Of a stretch of 64,000 nucleotides of DNA, positions 1 through 12,480 are shown piece by piece (the first letter of the stretch is position 1; each line of letters opens with the position of its first letter). The translations under genes and the position numbers were made by a program. The notes beneath the pieces are model-generated. The model did no database searches and was not told the origin of the DNA. It saw only the letters and a program-made list of their open reading frames with translations. Origin of the DNA: Engraulis encrasicolus (Eukaryota; Chordata; Actinopteri; Clupeiformes; Engraulidae); assembly GCF_034702125.1 (NCBI RefSeq), contig NC_085876.1, forward strand, positions 26,826,052-26,890,051, in the 5' to 3' direction.

Positions 1-120
1 GGAGGAAAGTAGGGTAGGGTCCTGCCATTTTTTTCTTTGTAGACGGGGGAGGGTCAACCAACATTTTTTTGATTTAAAGGGGAAGGGTCGTTAAAAATGG
101 TCTGTTTATTTTTTGAAAAG
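1..120 (-). repeat. Fragment of a 'GACCCTCCCC' interspersed repeat
   Basis: The motif GGGGGAGGGTCAACC and the following GGGGAAGGGTCG resemble, in reverse complement, the TGACCCTCCCCTAG blocks at 54970-55265. The same repeat family is therefore present at both ends of the window in opposite orientations. Its class is not known to me. Confidence 0.4.
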
Positions 121-133
121 TACCTTTTTTGTA

Positions 134-275
134 TACATGGGTTTCCAGTTTGTAAATAATCCCTGGCTGCATGACCCTGACTGCGCACTGTTCAACCTCT
201 GATTGTTGGAAACTGTGGTCACTAAAAAAATGGGCTCATTTGGTTGGCTGTTTAGCATCTTGCCCCTCCTCACAT
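134..275 (-). mobile_element. MITE copy 1 (TACATGGGTTC family), truncated, minus orientation
   Basis: It begins with TACATGGG after a TA and reads as the reverse complement of the better copies at 5974-6145 and 34305-34462, including the blocks CCCTGACTGCGC, AACCTCTGATTGTTGGAAAC and CTTGCCCCTCCTCACA. The end away from 134 is missing. This is a non-autonomous DNA element of about 160-170 bp with short terminal inverted repeats. Confidence 0.7.
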
Positions 276-394
276 GGCGAATGTAAATGGAAGACTTAGA
301 TATGTTTCAATGTAGCCCGACATAATCCTCAGAAACGCCTCCCCCTTTCACTAAAATTGATCGGACTATCGGACCATAGTCCAATGGATGGAGG

Positions 395-423
395 GCTGGC
401 TGGCTGGCTGGCTGGCTGGCTGG
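395..423. repeat. (CTGG)n microsatellite
   Basis: About seven perfect tetranucleotide units. Confidence 0.9.
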
Positions 424-585
424 TCCACCTAAACACTTAACGAACGGCAAAACCAGAGTCAAGTCGTCTCTTGGGGTAGCTTCAGGATGCCCTTGGAGGA
501 CCAGGGGTGGGGTTAAGGAATAGGGCTGCCAAGGTCCAAGTAACCACTGGGCTGCAAGGGGCCTAGCACTGTATGTACTACAGTA

Positions 586-968
586 TACATGGGTTCACCG
601 TGTTTGTAGAGTGTAGTGGAAAGGGCGCACATCCAGCAAAAAAGCATCAGCAGGTGCCAAATAAAAAAACTGTCACATGTAGGAGCGGGAAAGGATCTGC
701 ACACTGCTTGCAAAAGACTTAATTTATTAGGAGCAACGTTTTGATCATGATCGAAACGTTGCTCCTAATAAATTAAGTCTTTTGCAAGCAGTGTGCAGAT
801 CCATTCACCGTGTTTGTAAACACGATATTGTGAGGAGGGGGCAAGACACTGGCAGCCAACCATGTGAGCTTATTTATTGACTGACAGCGGTTTCCAATCA
901 TCAGAGGTTGAGTTTTGCGCAGTTAGTTTTGCGCAGTCAGGGGGAAACAAAATTTTAGAACCCATGTA
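586..968 (+). mobile_element. MITE copy 2 (TACATGGGTTC family), disrupted by internal sequence
   Basis: The left terminus TACATGGGTTCACCGTG follows a TA at 584-585 and the right terminus GAACCCATGTA ends at 968 before another TA. The 5' segment TTCACCGTGTTTGTA occurs twice (about 592 and 805), and unrelated sequence with a 110-bp palindrome lies between. This looks like insertion plus local duplication inside an older MITE. Confidence 0.65.
693..802. repeat. Near-perfect 110-bp palindrome (foldback)
   Basis: The left arm 693-747 and right arm 748-802 are reverse complements at 54 of 55 positions, with no spacer; the centre reads TTTTGATCATGATCGAAA. The outer ends are GGATCTGCACAC and GTGTGCAGATCC. 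It lies inside MITE copy 2. Confidence 0.9.
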
Positions 969-1924
969 TATGTTCAGTTAATACATAAACAGGGATGGAT
1001 TATTGGTCACATACACTGACACTTCCAGGAAGCATGTAGTGAAATGAGTGCCAGAAAGTGTGTTGAAGGAGGAGAGGGGAGAACTTGAGTCTTAGGATGT
1101 TGTGATATTTGACACGATTCAGTGTTCGTGCTGTGAGGAGTGGCTAAGTCCCCTTCTTTTAAAGTATGAACTAAAACAGGTTTGTGATGAAGCAATTAGT
1201 GTGACTGGTTTGTGCTGTTAAACCTCTCATGAAGTCTGTCTCAATTTTTTTTGCGTTTAAGCATCAACTATGTACTTCAAGCCTTATCAATCTGACCAGG
1301 TTTGGATGGTACATCAATGACATTTTATGGTAAATAACGCTGATGCACTGAGCATGTCATCGGATCAGGAGAAGGGCCCTGTAGGTTTAGGCTCCATCTC
1401 AGGCAGAATGCAAGTTACTAATGCGTTGAACAGGTGTGTTGTACGATTCAGAATGCAGATTGCTGATGCCTGGAACAGGTGTGATGTGGGATTCCTGATA
1501 CATTAAGCAGGTGTGTTGTGTGATTCAGCATGCCGTGTTCATGAGCATATTTTCCAGCCAGCGGGTACTCTGCCATCTGCCAGATGCCGTTTTCTCCATC
1601 AGTCTGATTTAATAAATCAAAAGGAATGAATGGATGAATAACAACGTACAGTATATTAGCAATTAATTAAAGCTGCATGGATGAATAGGGTTCTCCTCAG
1701 CAGAGTTTTTCGGAGGAAGTGCACAATAACCTTGAGTTTTTCAACATTTCAAACCTGCGTCATCAAAAGATGTACTATTCCAGCTGTAGGACTGTGCCCA
1801 CTGTCTTCCCCATCTGCTGTGGCTGATTAGGCCATGTGAATGAATGCCTTGTTCTAAATATTTATGGCCATTTATTTTAGTCACCCATTATACTTGCATT
1901 CCTTTTTGGGTTTTTGTTTTTTGT

Positions 1925-2078
1925 TTTTTTTTCGCCTTTATTAGGATAGTACAGTGAAGAGTGGGACAGGATATGAGTGAGAGAGAAAATTGCAGCGGAT
2001 CGGGCTGGATTGGATGGGCCAGAATCGAACCCAGGTTTCCGGCATAACAATACAGTGCCTTAGCCGTTTGATTCATGG
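1925..2078 (-). mobile_element. tRNA-derived SINE, minus strand (degenerate)
   Basis: Read from the minus strand, it has a B-box-like segment (here GAATCGAACCCAGG) and a body with GGGACAGGATATGAG. This matches the layout of the SINEs at 32154-32337 and 52990-53171. It starts after a T-rich tract. Confidence 0.5.
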
Positions 2079-2385
2079 CTGAGGTCATGGATACATTCCT
2101 TTGTATATGCCTTGAAACTGGGGCACAACTTTCTCTGGTGTTCATGGATCTTAATCAGTGATGCCCACCACACTTCGCCTGAAGTGTAAGTGCATAGTTC
2201 CCATTGTTTTTGAGACTTGAGTGTGTGTGAGTGTGTGTATTTTTAAAACTGAAGTACTTGAAGGATGCAGAATAAACAGACAAACGCACACTTTCTTTGA
2301 GTGGGGTTCTTTGTCTGTCTGAGAATTCCTTTCACACACAAACTGCCACCTCAACAGAATGCCCACTGCTACAGCACTTGCCAAT

Positions 2386-2390
<5 letters not shown>

Positions 2391-2453
<63 letters not shown>
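2391..2453. repeat. (CT)n microsatellite
   Basis: About 31 uninterrupted CT units. Confidence 0.95.
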
Positions 2454-2455
<2 letters not shown>

Positions 2456-3269
2456 CCCCACCTTGTCACCTCCCCCTACCACTAGCCCGTGTGAACGTGG
2501 GAACCTCAGCAGTCACTTGAGGCAGCCGTGCCCCCTCGCTCTTTTTCGCAAGTTTTTTTTTCCTATGCCACTCATTGTGTATTTAATTATTTTTTCCCAC
2601 CGCCATGCCCCCGAGCCAGACGCCCCATCTCAAGATGGATGGAACAGCGGCGGCATTGTCTGGGAAGCTGGGTAAATTGGGGAAACATCGACATATAAAT
2701 TAACCCTCCTCTCCTCTCCTCTCCTCCGCTTCGACCACCACCACCACCCGTCTCCAGTTCCTTTGCTTGCCCGAATGCTTGGAGCAGTTGTTTTCATAAC
2801 TGATTTCACAACCTCGCAGAATGGTTTCCTGTGCTTTCCCTCTGCTTTTTTTGCCTTTTTTTTCTTCGCACTCGTACTGTACATGTTTTTTTCCCCCATG
2901 TGTTCACTCCGTCCCTCTGCTCATGCCCATTAGTGTGTTTTTGCAGGACCGCTCGTCGCTCACTAGTGTTTCTGTAATCTTGTCCATCCTTCAACAGTGG
3001 TTACATGAAGCCTAATGCTGAAGGTGTGGGACTTTTTTTTCAGGCACGCAAAGCTTGTAGATCCAGCTAAGCCTATTCTGAGGGACAGTATCTGAGGTTT
3101 TTTCCCCTCTAAGTATCTGTGATGGAATCAAAATATTGCTGCCATGTACTGCAGATGGGGAGTTGTTATGGCCGTTGGCTACTGTATACTCTATGTCTGT
3201 GTAAATGTGGAGGGTATCTGTAATCTGGCTCATCCTTCCTGGGAAGTTACATAAACTAATGAAGAAGGT

Positions 3270-3333
3270 GTGTGTGCGCGCGTGTGTGCGTGTGCACGCA
3301 TGTATGCGCGTGTGTGCATGTGTGTGTGCGTGT
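3270..3333. repeat. Alternating purine-pyrimidine tract (TG/CG mix)
   Basis: An interrupted (TG)n with repeated CGCG and CACG steps. Such tracts can adopt Z-DNA; no function is claimed. Confidence 0.7.
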
Positions 3334-3895
3334 GATTTTTAGGCGCGCTAATCTAGCCAAAGCCTATCTTGAGTGCAGCTATCTAATGTTTTCAGGATAA
3401 GTGTGGTTGTTGGCCACGCTATCATGTTAGGTAACTGTTGCTGCCCTGCCTCCCTGTAAGTATTTATTTCATGTGTCACGACACTAACATCCTCACAGGT
3501 CATCTTAGAATCGACACGTCAAATTAAATAACAGAATTAAGCGAGTGAAGACATTTTGAATTGTTTTCCCTCAGTGCCCTTGAGGTTTTACTGAGGTGGT
3601 ATGCACGTAAACATCAGCTTCGTCTAAAGTTTCACACAAACTAATTCAGTCATCTGCGTATGAATTGTTTTAATGGTGCATTATTTGCTGCTTGCTAAAA
3701 TCTCAGTCAAGCCCACCTTGACTTCACCTTACCTGCTTAGATGCTTTCCCCTAGCTTAAATTACTTATTCTTATTATTTTTATTTTTTATTTAATTTGTT
3801 TTATTTTATTTTATTTTATTATTATTTTTACCTTATGTTTTATCTTAATGTTTTTAAATGCTTTTTGACTCTAATTCATTTCCTTCTTTCTTCCC

Positions 3896-4001
3896 TGTTT
3901 CCTTTCATTTACATTTGTTAACTTTGTGAAGCACATTGAGTTGCACCTGTGTATGAAATGCGCTATATAAATAAACTTGCCTTGCCTTGCCTTGCCTTAC
4001 C
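3896..4001 (+). mobile_element. LINE-type 3' tail with (CTTGC)n
   Basis: The segment GCACATTGAGTTGC...GCGCTATATAAATAAA followed by CTTGC pentamers resembles the conserved 3' tail of L2/CR1-like fish LINEs and SINEs that borrow it (compare 62980-63035). No open reading frame remains. Confidence 0.6.
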
Positions 4002-4197
4002 TCAAAGTACATAGATAATCCATACGGCGATCAAGACCCTGTCTTTAATACCGGATTGATTGTGTCTACGTATGGTGTGATGAGACATATTCTGTAGATA
4101 GATCACCGAGCCACAGAGCGACCAGGCTAATCTGACAGATTGAGCGGATTGCATAAGCACCGGGGGGATTACGGTTGATGGAATGGATATATGTATA

Positions 4198-4310
<113 letters not shown>

Positions 4311-4402
4311 CACACACACAGGGTGGGATGGTGGTGGTCTGTGGAAGGTTAGAATTCAGATGTGTTTATTTTTTCTGGATATGTGTTTTGGATGACGTCA
4401 GC

Positions 4403-4463
4403 GTGTGTGTGTGTGTGCGTGTGTGTGTGCGTGTGTGTGTGCGTGCGTGTGTGTGTGCGTGCG

Positions 4464-4554
<91 letters not shown>
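4403..4554. repeat. (GT)n microsatellite with GC interruptions
   Basis: A GT run broken by GCGT in the first half and pure in the second. Confidence 0.95.
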
Positions 4555-4557
<3 letters not shown>

Positions 4558-4722
4558 TGTATGTAGCCTGTGAGTATGTGGGATCACTGTGTCATGTCTC
4601 TGTGTATGTACAGTATGTGTATTCGAGATACACAATATCAGTTGGTTTGTTTATGTCCAGTCACTTCCTGCTTTTGGCTTCATGATGTCCCATTGGCCTG
4701 CACACCAGAAGCCAAAGCAACG

Positions 4723-4899
4723 ACACACACACACACACACACACGACACACACACGGACACATGGACACACGGACACACGGACACACACACACACACAAC
4801 ACACACACACACACATACACACACATGGACACACACACAGACACACACACTCACACTCACACACACATGCACACAGGGACACACAGGGACACACAGACA

Positions 4900-4962
<63 letters not shown>

Positions 4963-5068
4963 GGGACACACGCACACACATACAGAGACACACAGACACA
5001 CAGACACACACACACGGACACACAACACACACAACACACGGACACACACGGACACACACACACAACAC
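4723..5068. repeat. CA-rich minisatellite with GGACACA variants
   Basis: CA repeats interspersed with GGACACA, GACACA and AACACA variants. Both edges carry the same short segment: CCAGAAGCCAAAGCAA occurs at about 4706 and again at about 5086, so the array sits between two copies of one non-repetitive sequence. Confidence 0.85.
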
Positions 5069-5973
5069 GGGCACCAGCCTGCAAGCCAGAAGCCAAAGCA
5101 ATGCGATGCAATGCCAACTATTTTGCAGCAACAGCAAGCTGAAGCTGAAGCTTCCATCTCTGGAAATGACGAGCAGATCATGGCCAGAACCTAAAACAAG
5201 AGGGCCCACACAACCAACATCCAAAACAAAAACATAACACAAAGCTTGGGAAAATGTGACGTTTGCCTGCAGTGCCGGGAATGTGTGTGACTCGGCGCAT
5301 TTTCCGCATTCCCTAGTTCCGGAACGTTCATGGTTGGGAATGTTTGGGGATGAGGTGATCCGCAAGGGATGGCAGTGATTGGCCTCCCTCCTCCCTCTCG
5401 ATCGTTGTTGACCAGGTCAGGAATAGAGCCAGGTGATGTCAATGGAATGGAATTGTGTTTGTTTGTTTTTTTCTTCCTTTCCTTGAATAGGAATACCTCA
5501 GTCACTGCAAGTCTTTACACTGTTACTGCTTCATTCAGAAAATGCACTGCCCATCTGTTTGGCCACAGGTGTCAACACGGTTGGTAAAATCCAATTCCAC
5601 AGTCGTATAGCCGACTGTCATCATCATCTGCTAAGAACTAACTCTGATGTGAAGCAAAAAGAGATCCTCATGCAAACCCTGAAATAGAATTTGCTTTATC
5701 AGTGCCATATAGGAGATTGAGATTAATCCTCATTCTTTCAGCACTGTTGCATACGCTCAAACGTTTCCAACTGTTAATGAAAAGCAACAACGCATGTTGG
5801 AAAATACCTGCATAGAATATTGTTTCACAACAGGGGCTCTACAGGGGGCGGTAGGGAGCTCCTGGCATTGATGAGGATACAGATGAGGTGTAGGGCGGTG
5901 GATGCAGGTGTTCAGTTGCAATTTGGGAGCATTCATTTGGGGTTTGCTTGAAAACGTTTGAGAACCACTGCTA

Positions 5974-6145
5974 TACATGGGTTCACCGTGTTTATCAACA
6001 CAGTATTGTGAGGAGGGACAAGATACTGGCAGCCAACCACCTGAGCTAATCTTTTGACGGACAGCGGTTTTCAACAATCAGAGGTTGAGTTGTGCGCAGT
6101 TAGTTTCGCGCAGTCAGGGGAAAACAAAAATTTAGAACCCATGTA
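5974..6145 (+). mobile_element. MITE copy 3 (TACATGGGTTC family), essentially complete
   Basis: A TA at 5972-5973 and 6146-6147 flanks 172 bp. The ends are TACATGGGTTC and GAACCCATGTA, exact 11-bp terminal inverted repeats. A TA target duplication and short TIRs suggest a Tc1/mariner-type non-autonomous element. This copy defines the family (others: 134, 586, 17388, 34305). Confidence 0.85.
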
Positions 6146-6461
6146 TAGAAAATGCCTTGTAGAACCACCATGTAGAGGCACTGTGCTGGTGTTTCAGGAA
6201 GTGTCTACTAAAGCCATATTAGGTCATCGTGCGCGTACCCCCATCACAGCGTGTCATTTATCAAGCAGCCAGTCATGTCCTTGGAGACCTAGTTAAGGCA
6301 GAACTCTCCTACACACCACAACACAACACATGTGTTTCCATCATACTGTATGCACAACACTGTGTGCCACACATCAATAACGTCCCATGGAGACACTTCT
6401 CATGGTCTCTCCTCTTCTGAAGACTGCAGTTTTCAAAGGACATTCGGATTCCTCAGACTTG

Positions 6462-6580
6462 GGGTTAGTGGAGGGTAACTGTACTGTACGCCTTGGGGGT
6501 GGCGTGGGGGTAGTGGAGGGTGTCTGCACTGTACGCCTTGGGGGTGGTGTTGGGGTGGCTTGGGGGTAGTGGAGGAGGGT
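6462..6580. repeat. Minisatellite, about 50-bp unit
   Basis: Two to three units containing GGGGTAGTGGAGGGT and CACTGTACGCCTTGGGGGTGG. Confidence 0.75.
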
Positions 6581-6911
6581 GACTTTGTGTCTGTCGTGTC
6601 GCTCAGACCCAACTTGGCAGCCCGGTGTCAGAACCCAGCTGTCAATCATGCGTATGCCTCATGGGGCTGTGGCGTCTCGCACAGGGAGTTCAGTAGCTAT
6701 TTGGCAGTCTTCCAGAGACAGAGAAATGTGTATAATATACTTTATTTTAAATGTATAGTCTGTAAAATCAGTTTATACTGTAATAAAGGAGATAAATCTG
6801 AAAAACAGTTTTCATGGTGTCAATTGAGTGCAAAATGGTAGATATTGGATTATGCTCTGTTTAGAAATCGTCAAATAACAGTCAAAGAAATGTCTAATGA
6901 CCTTTTTCTGT

Positions 6912-7223
6912 TACATTACATTACATTACACTTAGCTGATGCTTTTATCCAAAGCGACTTACCCTTTTTTAAGTAGTTGCAGGGCATTGGTTACATTCCC
7001 TGGAGCAATGTGGGGTTAGAATAGCCTGGCTCTCACGCAGACCCTTCGTGCTTCGTGCATCTTCGTTAAACTTCGTGAGCTCGCACACCATCGTGAGAAC
7101 CAGGTTAGGGTTAGGTGCCTTGCTCAAGGGCACTTCAGACATGAAGTGAGTTTGGGAGTAGCAGGGTGGGATTCGAACCTGCAACCATCTAATCTAAAGC
7201 CCATCACGGCCACGGTTGCCCCC
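6912..7223 (-). mobile_element. tRNA-derived SINE with conserved core, minus strand, interrupted
   Basis: The left edge is ACATTACATTACATTACA followed by the core CTTTTATCCAAAGCGACTT, widespread in teleost repeats. The right part has a reverse B box (GGGATTCGAACCTGCAACC) and ends GGCCACGGTTGCCCC. A palindromic insertion (7024-7107) splits it. A related copy is at 60890-61020 and a core fragment at 25883-25936. Confidence 0.7.
7024..7107. mobile_element. Short foldback insertion nested in a SINE
   Basis: AGCCTGGCTCTCACG at the left is matched by the inverted CGTGAGAACCAGGTT at the right. GGGTTA-like bases occur on both sides and may be the target duplication. The SINE resumes after it. Confidence 0.55.
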
Positions 7224-7588
7224 TCTGTACATTAGATGTTGATTTGGGTTTAAGTCACTACTGGCCGGGATCCTCTCTGTGAATACCTCCCTCTGATCAC
7301 CAGAAGTCGTTTTGTGCCCCTATGAAAAGAATGCCACATAAGCTTTGTGAATAGAACTGCCAGCAAGACACTCTTCGGCTTTTCTGCAACACTGATTCTT
7401 GCATCAGGGCAATACAGCAAAACAAATCCAGACAACATTCAGCCCGACTGACTGCATTTAATCTTGTCTTCTGTTTGACAGTCTATTCTTCTTCTGTCTT
7501 TTTAAAGATGCCTCCGTTTCTCTCCATTTCTCTACCCAATCTTCTGGGGTTCCACTTCCAACTAAGCTCTCTGGTCTGTTGTTCGAGA

Positions 7589-7703
<115 letters not shown>

Positions 7704-7873
7704 AGACAGATGTGTACGTATGTATTACAAAGGGTGCTTCTACTGCCTGCAATGCCATATAGCAGGGCTGCTCTGCTCTGCTCTGCTGAGTGCTCTGCTG
7801 TGCCGTGCCGTGTCCCAGGACGAGGTGGCTGCCTCTCTGCTGCAGTATTACATAAGTCAGCTGACTGGCAACA

Positions 7874-7876
<3 letters not shown>

Positions 7877-7925
<49 letters not shown>

Positions 7926-8005
7926 TATGCACATATATGGATTGGGACAGGAGATTGAGAAGATAAAGGGGGTGTTTGTGTGCGTGTGCGTGTGTGCGCG
8001 CGTGC

Positions 8006-8079
<74 letters not shown>

Positions 8080-8102
8080 GGGAGAGAGAGAGAGAGAGAG
8101 AG
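7877..8102. repeat. Compound (GT)n and (GA)n microsatellites
   Basis: (GT)n at about 7877-7921 and 8002-8075, the latter with GCGC interruptions, then (GA)n at 8083-8102. Confidence 0.9.
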
Positions 8103-8180
8103 ATGGTGACGGAGAGAAGGATGCTCATGCAGTTTTAATTGCGTCCTTCAGGAGGTGGAAGATGAGAGGTCTTCCTGCAT

Positions 8181-8187
<7 letters not shown>

Positions 8188-8252
<65 letters not shown>
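8188..8252. repeat. (GA)n microsatellite
   Basis: About 32 units, followed by a degenerate purine-rich GAGAGAAGAGGAG stretch to about 8365. Confidence 0.95.
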
Positions 8253-8256
<4 letters not shown>

Positions 8257-8633
8257 AAGACTGGAGAGAATGGAAAGAGGGAGAGAGAAAAGAGTAGACT
8301 GGAGAATGGGAAGAGGGGAGAGAAAGAGATGGAGGGAGGGAGAGAAGAGGAGAGGAGGAGAGAATTTGAATCCTCATTTAATGCCAATGGCAGAGGAGGA
8401 CACCCCATCACGCTCTCACACACATGCTCACACACATGCTTCTCACCAGCAGCACAGCGCAGCACGGACACGCTCACTCTTGGACTTGGAGAGTGCTTGT
8501 GCATACATTATGGAGAGGGGGTGCACGTGCGTGCCCGTGTGCCTTGAGGCTGGCTGTTATTCTGCGCTGCGGCAGTCAGGCTATAGGGGAGTGGGGTTCA
8601 GAACATGTCAGTTTAGACATACTACATGTACAC

Positions 8634-8840
<207 letters not shown>

Positions 8841-9030
8841 GCTGCAGGCAGTGGTGGTGCTGAACTGGCTCTAATTTGCTGCAGTCTCATCAGCTCGATA
8901 CGTACACACACACACACACACACATTGAATCAATATGTTTAAGGCACATACTGTAGGATTTCAGGCGAGCTATGGTGCATCAAAGCAGCAGCAGTGTTGT
9001 GGTGCAGTGGCAAATGGTGGTCCTCATTGT

Positions 9031-9203
<173 letters not shown>

Positions 9204-9323
9204 CATCAATAGCATGTGTGTTGTGTAGGGTAGGTAAGGTAAGGTAAGGGTTGTGTAAGGTAGCAGCAGCAGCAGTAGTAGTGGTGCTGTAACAGCTGAG
9301 TCCTTGTGTCACCCTCGTTTGGT

Positions 9324-9560
9324 CAGTGTTGCCAGATGTACGATAATTATCGTATTTGTACCATAGTTTTGTCCATTTTGTCCTCTGTACGATCAAAAAA
9401 ACATGATGTACGATAATTTCAGAGTTGTCATTCAGTTCATTTAGATGCCTTGAAACAACAATTTGGGTCTTGTACGATAATGCCCTCCCAAAATGCCCCC
9501 AAAAACGATGATTGAAAGGTTTTGGTACGATAATTCAGCATTTCCCATCTGGCAACACTG
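9324..9560. mobile_element. hAT-type MITE
   Basis: The termini are CAGTGTTGCCAGAT and ATCTGGCAACACTG, exact 14-bp inverted repeats. GTTTGGT occurs on both sides and is the probable target duplication, overlapping the last base. The interior repeats the motif GTACGATAAT about four times. There is no coding capacity. Confidence 0.85.
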
Positions 9561-9708
9561 TTTGGTGTTGTCTTTCCTCAGAGGGAGCTGAAGGAGATTG
9601 AATCCAGCCCATCATGTCCTGTCGTGACAGTTGGCTGATGCCTTCGCTACCGCTGGACAAATTGGAAGACAACTACCTGTGCAGGGGTCTGTGTGTGTGT
9701 GTGAGGAC

Positions 9709-9751
<43 letters not shown>

Positions 9752-9786
9752 CGTGTATGTGTGTGCGTGTATGGGTACCTTGTATA

Positions 9787-11415
9787 CAGTCCCAAGAAAA
9801 AGTTTGTACACCCTTTGAAATTTCTTACCTTTCTGTTAAAATTGGTCATAAAACATGGTCTGATCTTCCCGGAAATCACAAGAAGGAACAACCAGAGTCT
9901 GCTTTAACTAATTCAACCCAAACATTTACAAGTTATCATATTTTCATTGGCCATAAGATGTAAACATTCACAGGACAGCAAGGCATAAGTAAGTACACCC
10001 TAGCATTCAATAGGTTTTAACCCTAAGTTAGTCGCAATAACCTCAACCAGATGTTTCCTGTAGTTGCAGATCAGATTAACAAAACAATCTGGATGTATCT
10101 GGTCTCCCTCTTCTTTAGAAAATGCCTCTCGTCAGCAAGGTTTGTGGGATGTCTGGAGTGCATAGCTTTCTTGACTTCATGCCATATAATCTCAATTGTT
10201 TTTTGTCAGGGCTTTGACTGGGCTATTCCAGAATGTGTATTTCATTATTATGAAGCCATTCTAAAGTCGATTTGCTTCTAAAGTATGGGTTGTTGTCACA
10301 TTTCAGGACCCATACTCTTGTGTGCTTCAACTGTGTGACAGACAGATCTCACTTTTTTTGTAAAATATCTCGATAAACTTCTGAGTTCATTGTTCCACTG
10401 ATAATAGCAAACTGAAAAGGGCCTGAGGCAGGAAGGTAGCCGCATATAATGATGCTCCCGCCACCATACTCAAAGGTGGAGATGATGTTTTGGTGAAGGT
10501 GTGGTTCTCCAGTTCTCCTCCAAACATGACATTGTGTGTTCCCCTGAACAATTCAACTTTGGTTTCAACGTTGGTCTACAGAATATTTTGCAGTAATTCT
10601 ATGAAGCATATAAATACTTTTTCGCAAACCTCAAAGGTGCAGCAATATTTTTTTTGGTTAGAAAACCCATTCATTTTAGATTGGCAGAATGAATACCATT
10701 TTTAGCTATTCTTGGTTACATCTCCTCTTCTGAGTATGGTGGCGGGAGCATCATTATATGCGGCTTCCTTGCTGTCTCAGGTCCTTGACAGTTTGCTATT
10801 ATCAGTGGAACAATGAACTCAAATTTATTGTGATATTTTACAGAAAAAACGTGAGCAAGTCTGTCAAACAGTTGAAGCACACAAGAGTATGGGTCCTGAA
10901 ATGTGACAACAACCCATACTTTAGAAGCAAATCGACTTTAGAATGGCTTCATAATAATGAAATACACATTCTGAAATAGCCCAGTCAAAGCCCTGTCAAA
11001 AACAATTGAGATTATATGGCATGAAGTCAAGAAAGCTATGCACTCCAGACATCCCACAAACCTTGCTGACGAGAGGCAGTTCTCTAAAGAAGAGGGAGAC
11101 AAGATACAAACAGATTGTTTTGTTAATCTGATCTGCAAATACAGGACAAGTCTGGTTGATGATATTGCAACTAACTGAGGGTTAAAACCTACTTAATGCA
11201 AGGGTGTACTTACTTATGCCCTGCTCTCCTGTGAATGTTATGGCCTTATGACCAATAAAAATATGATAACATGTAAATGTTTGGGTGGAATTAATTAAAG
11301 CAGACTCTGATTGTTCCTTCTTGAGATTTCTGGGAAGATCAGACCATGTTTTATGATCAATTTTGACAGAAATGTAAGAAATTTCAAAGGGTGTACAAAC
11401 TTTTTCCTGGGACTG
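9787..11415. mobile_element. Foldback element: inverted dimer of a decayed Tc1-like transposon
   Basis: TA dinucleotides (9785-9786 and 11416-11417) flank termini CAGTCCCAAGAAAAAG and CTTTTTCCTGGGACTG. The inverted repeat is not confined to the tips. A translation near 10140-10260 (+) contains LSSARFVGCLECIAFLTSCH, and the minus strand near 10980-11090 gives the same peptide. Each arm is roughly 680-700 bp around a loop at about 10480-10725. The right arm, on the + strand, holds degenerate Tc1 transposase C-terminal motifs (GGSIIICGF; CDNNPYFRSKSTLEWLHNN). No intact transposase remains. Read-through would give a long hairpin RNA. Confidence 0.85.
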
Positions 11416-11821
11416 TATATGAGAGAGAGACAGGGACGGGGACTGTCGTGTATGTGTGAGTGTGTGTGTGTGGGTAAAAGAGAGAGACTTGTGTACTGTA
11501 TTGTGTAAATGAGAGAGAGACAGAGAGACGTCTTTTGTGTGTGTGTGTGTGTGTGTGGGGGGGGGGGGGCATGTGTGAAACATGGAGGAGGGGAGGGTGT
11601 TAGACGATTCAGTCTTCACATCTTCCTTTCCATTTACACCCGTCACATTTCCAAGAATATCCCTTAAGGTTTTTTTCCCCCAGTCTTGCCTTCTCTCACC
11701 TCTTTTCCTGTTCTATTTTCTCTCGCCTTTTCAATTTTCTTTTTCATTTCTTTCCCCAACATATCGCTCTCTCTCTCTCTCTCTCTCTCTCGCTCTTTTT
11801 CTTGCTCCTCTCTCTCTCGGT

Positions 11822-11943
11822 GGCTGGATCTCAAATGCCGCACTTGTGCACTTGGGGCACTATGTTTTAGTGCGTAACTAATACGCCATACGCACTAAAA
11901 CATGAACACTGAAGTGCACAAGTACACCATTTGTGATTCAGCC
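11822..11943. mobile_element. Palindromic MITE
   Basis: GGCTGGATCTCAAATG...TTTTAGTGCGTA is mirrored by ...ACGCACTAAAACATG...CATTTGTGATTCAGCC, two imperfect arms of about 58 bp. It lies between two (CT)n tracts. Confidence 0.7.
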
Positions 11944-11953
11944 TCTCTCTCTC

Positions 11954-11989
<36 letters not shown>

Positions 11990-12429
11990 CTTCTGCCCCC
12001 TCTCTCATGCATTCTCTTTTTTTTATATACAATTTTTGCCCAGTTCTGCCCCACCATTGTGTTTTGATCTGCGTTCTTTCTCTCTCTTTTTGTAATTGGC
12101 CAGAACAAATAATAAGATATGTTATCTCCCATCAGTCTCTCTGTCTGCCTCCACACCTGACAACCAAACAATCAGTTTCCTAGACTTTATACATTTCTTA
12201 GAGATGTTTGATGAAATCCAAGGCACTCTTTGTCTTCATGAGTTAATCGGTACATCTCCACTATCTCTCTAAGTCTAAGGTCAGTGTGAAGGATAACATC
12301 TGTAAGAAGAAGAGTGTTGAATACTGTAAGGGGAGAAAAAGTTGACAAGTCAGTCAGCTGATCCCATAGAGAGAGATCACTGTCTCTCTCTGCTATTCTC
12401 ACCACAGGTGAGTCTGTAGGAGGTGTGCA

Positions 12430-12440
12430 TGCGTGCGTGC

Positions 12441-12478
<38 letters not shown>

Positions 12479-12480
12479 TG
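12430..12480. repeat. (GCGT)n/(GT)n microsatellite
   Basis: GCGTGCGTGCGTGCG followed by about 16 GT units. Confidence 0.9.

Noticed and set aside
10051..10281. Open frame on + strand considered as a gene
   Set aside because: It is the antisense of a decayed Tc1 transposase arm; the same peptide appears on the minus strand in the other arm.
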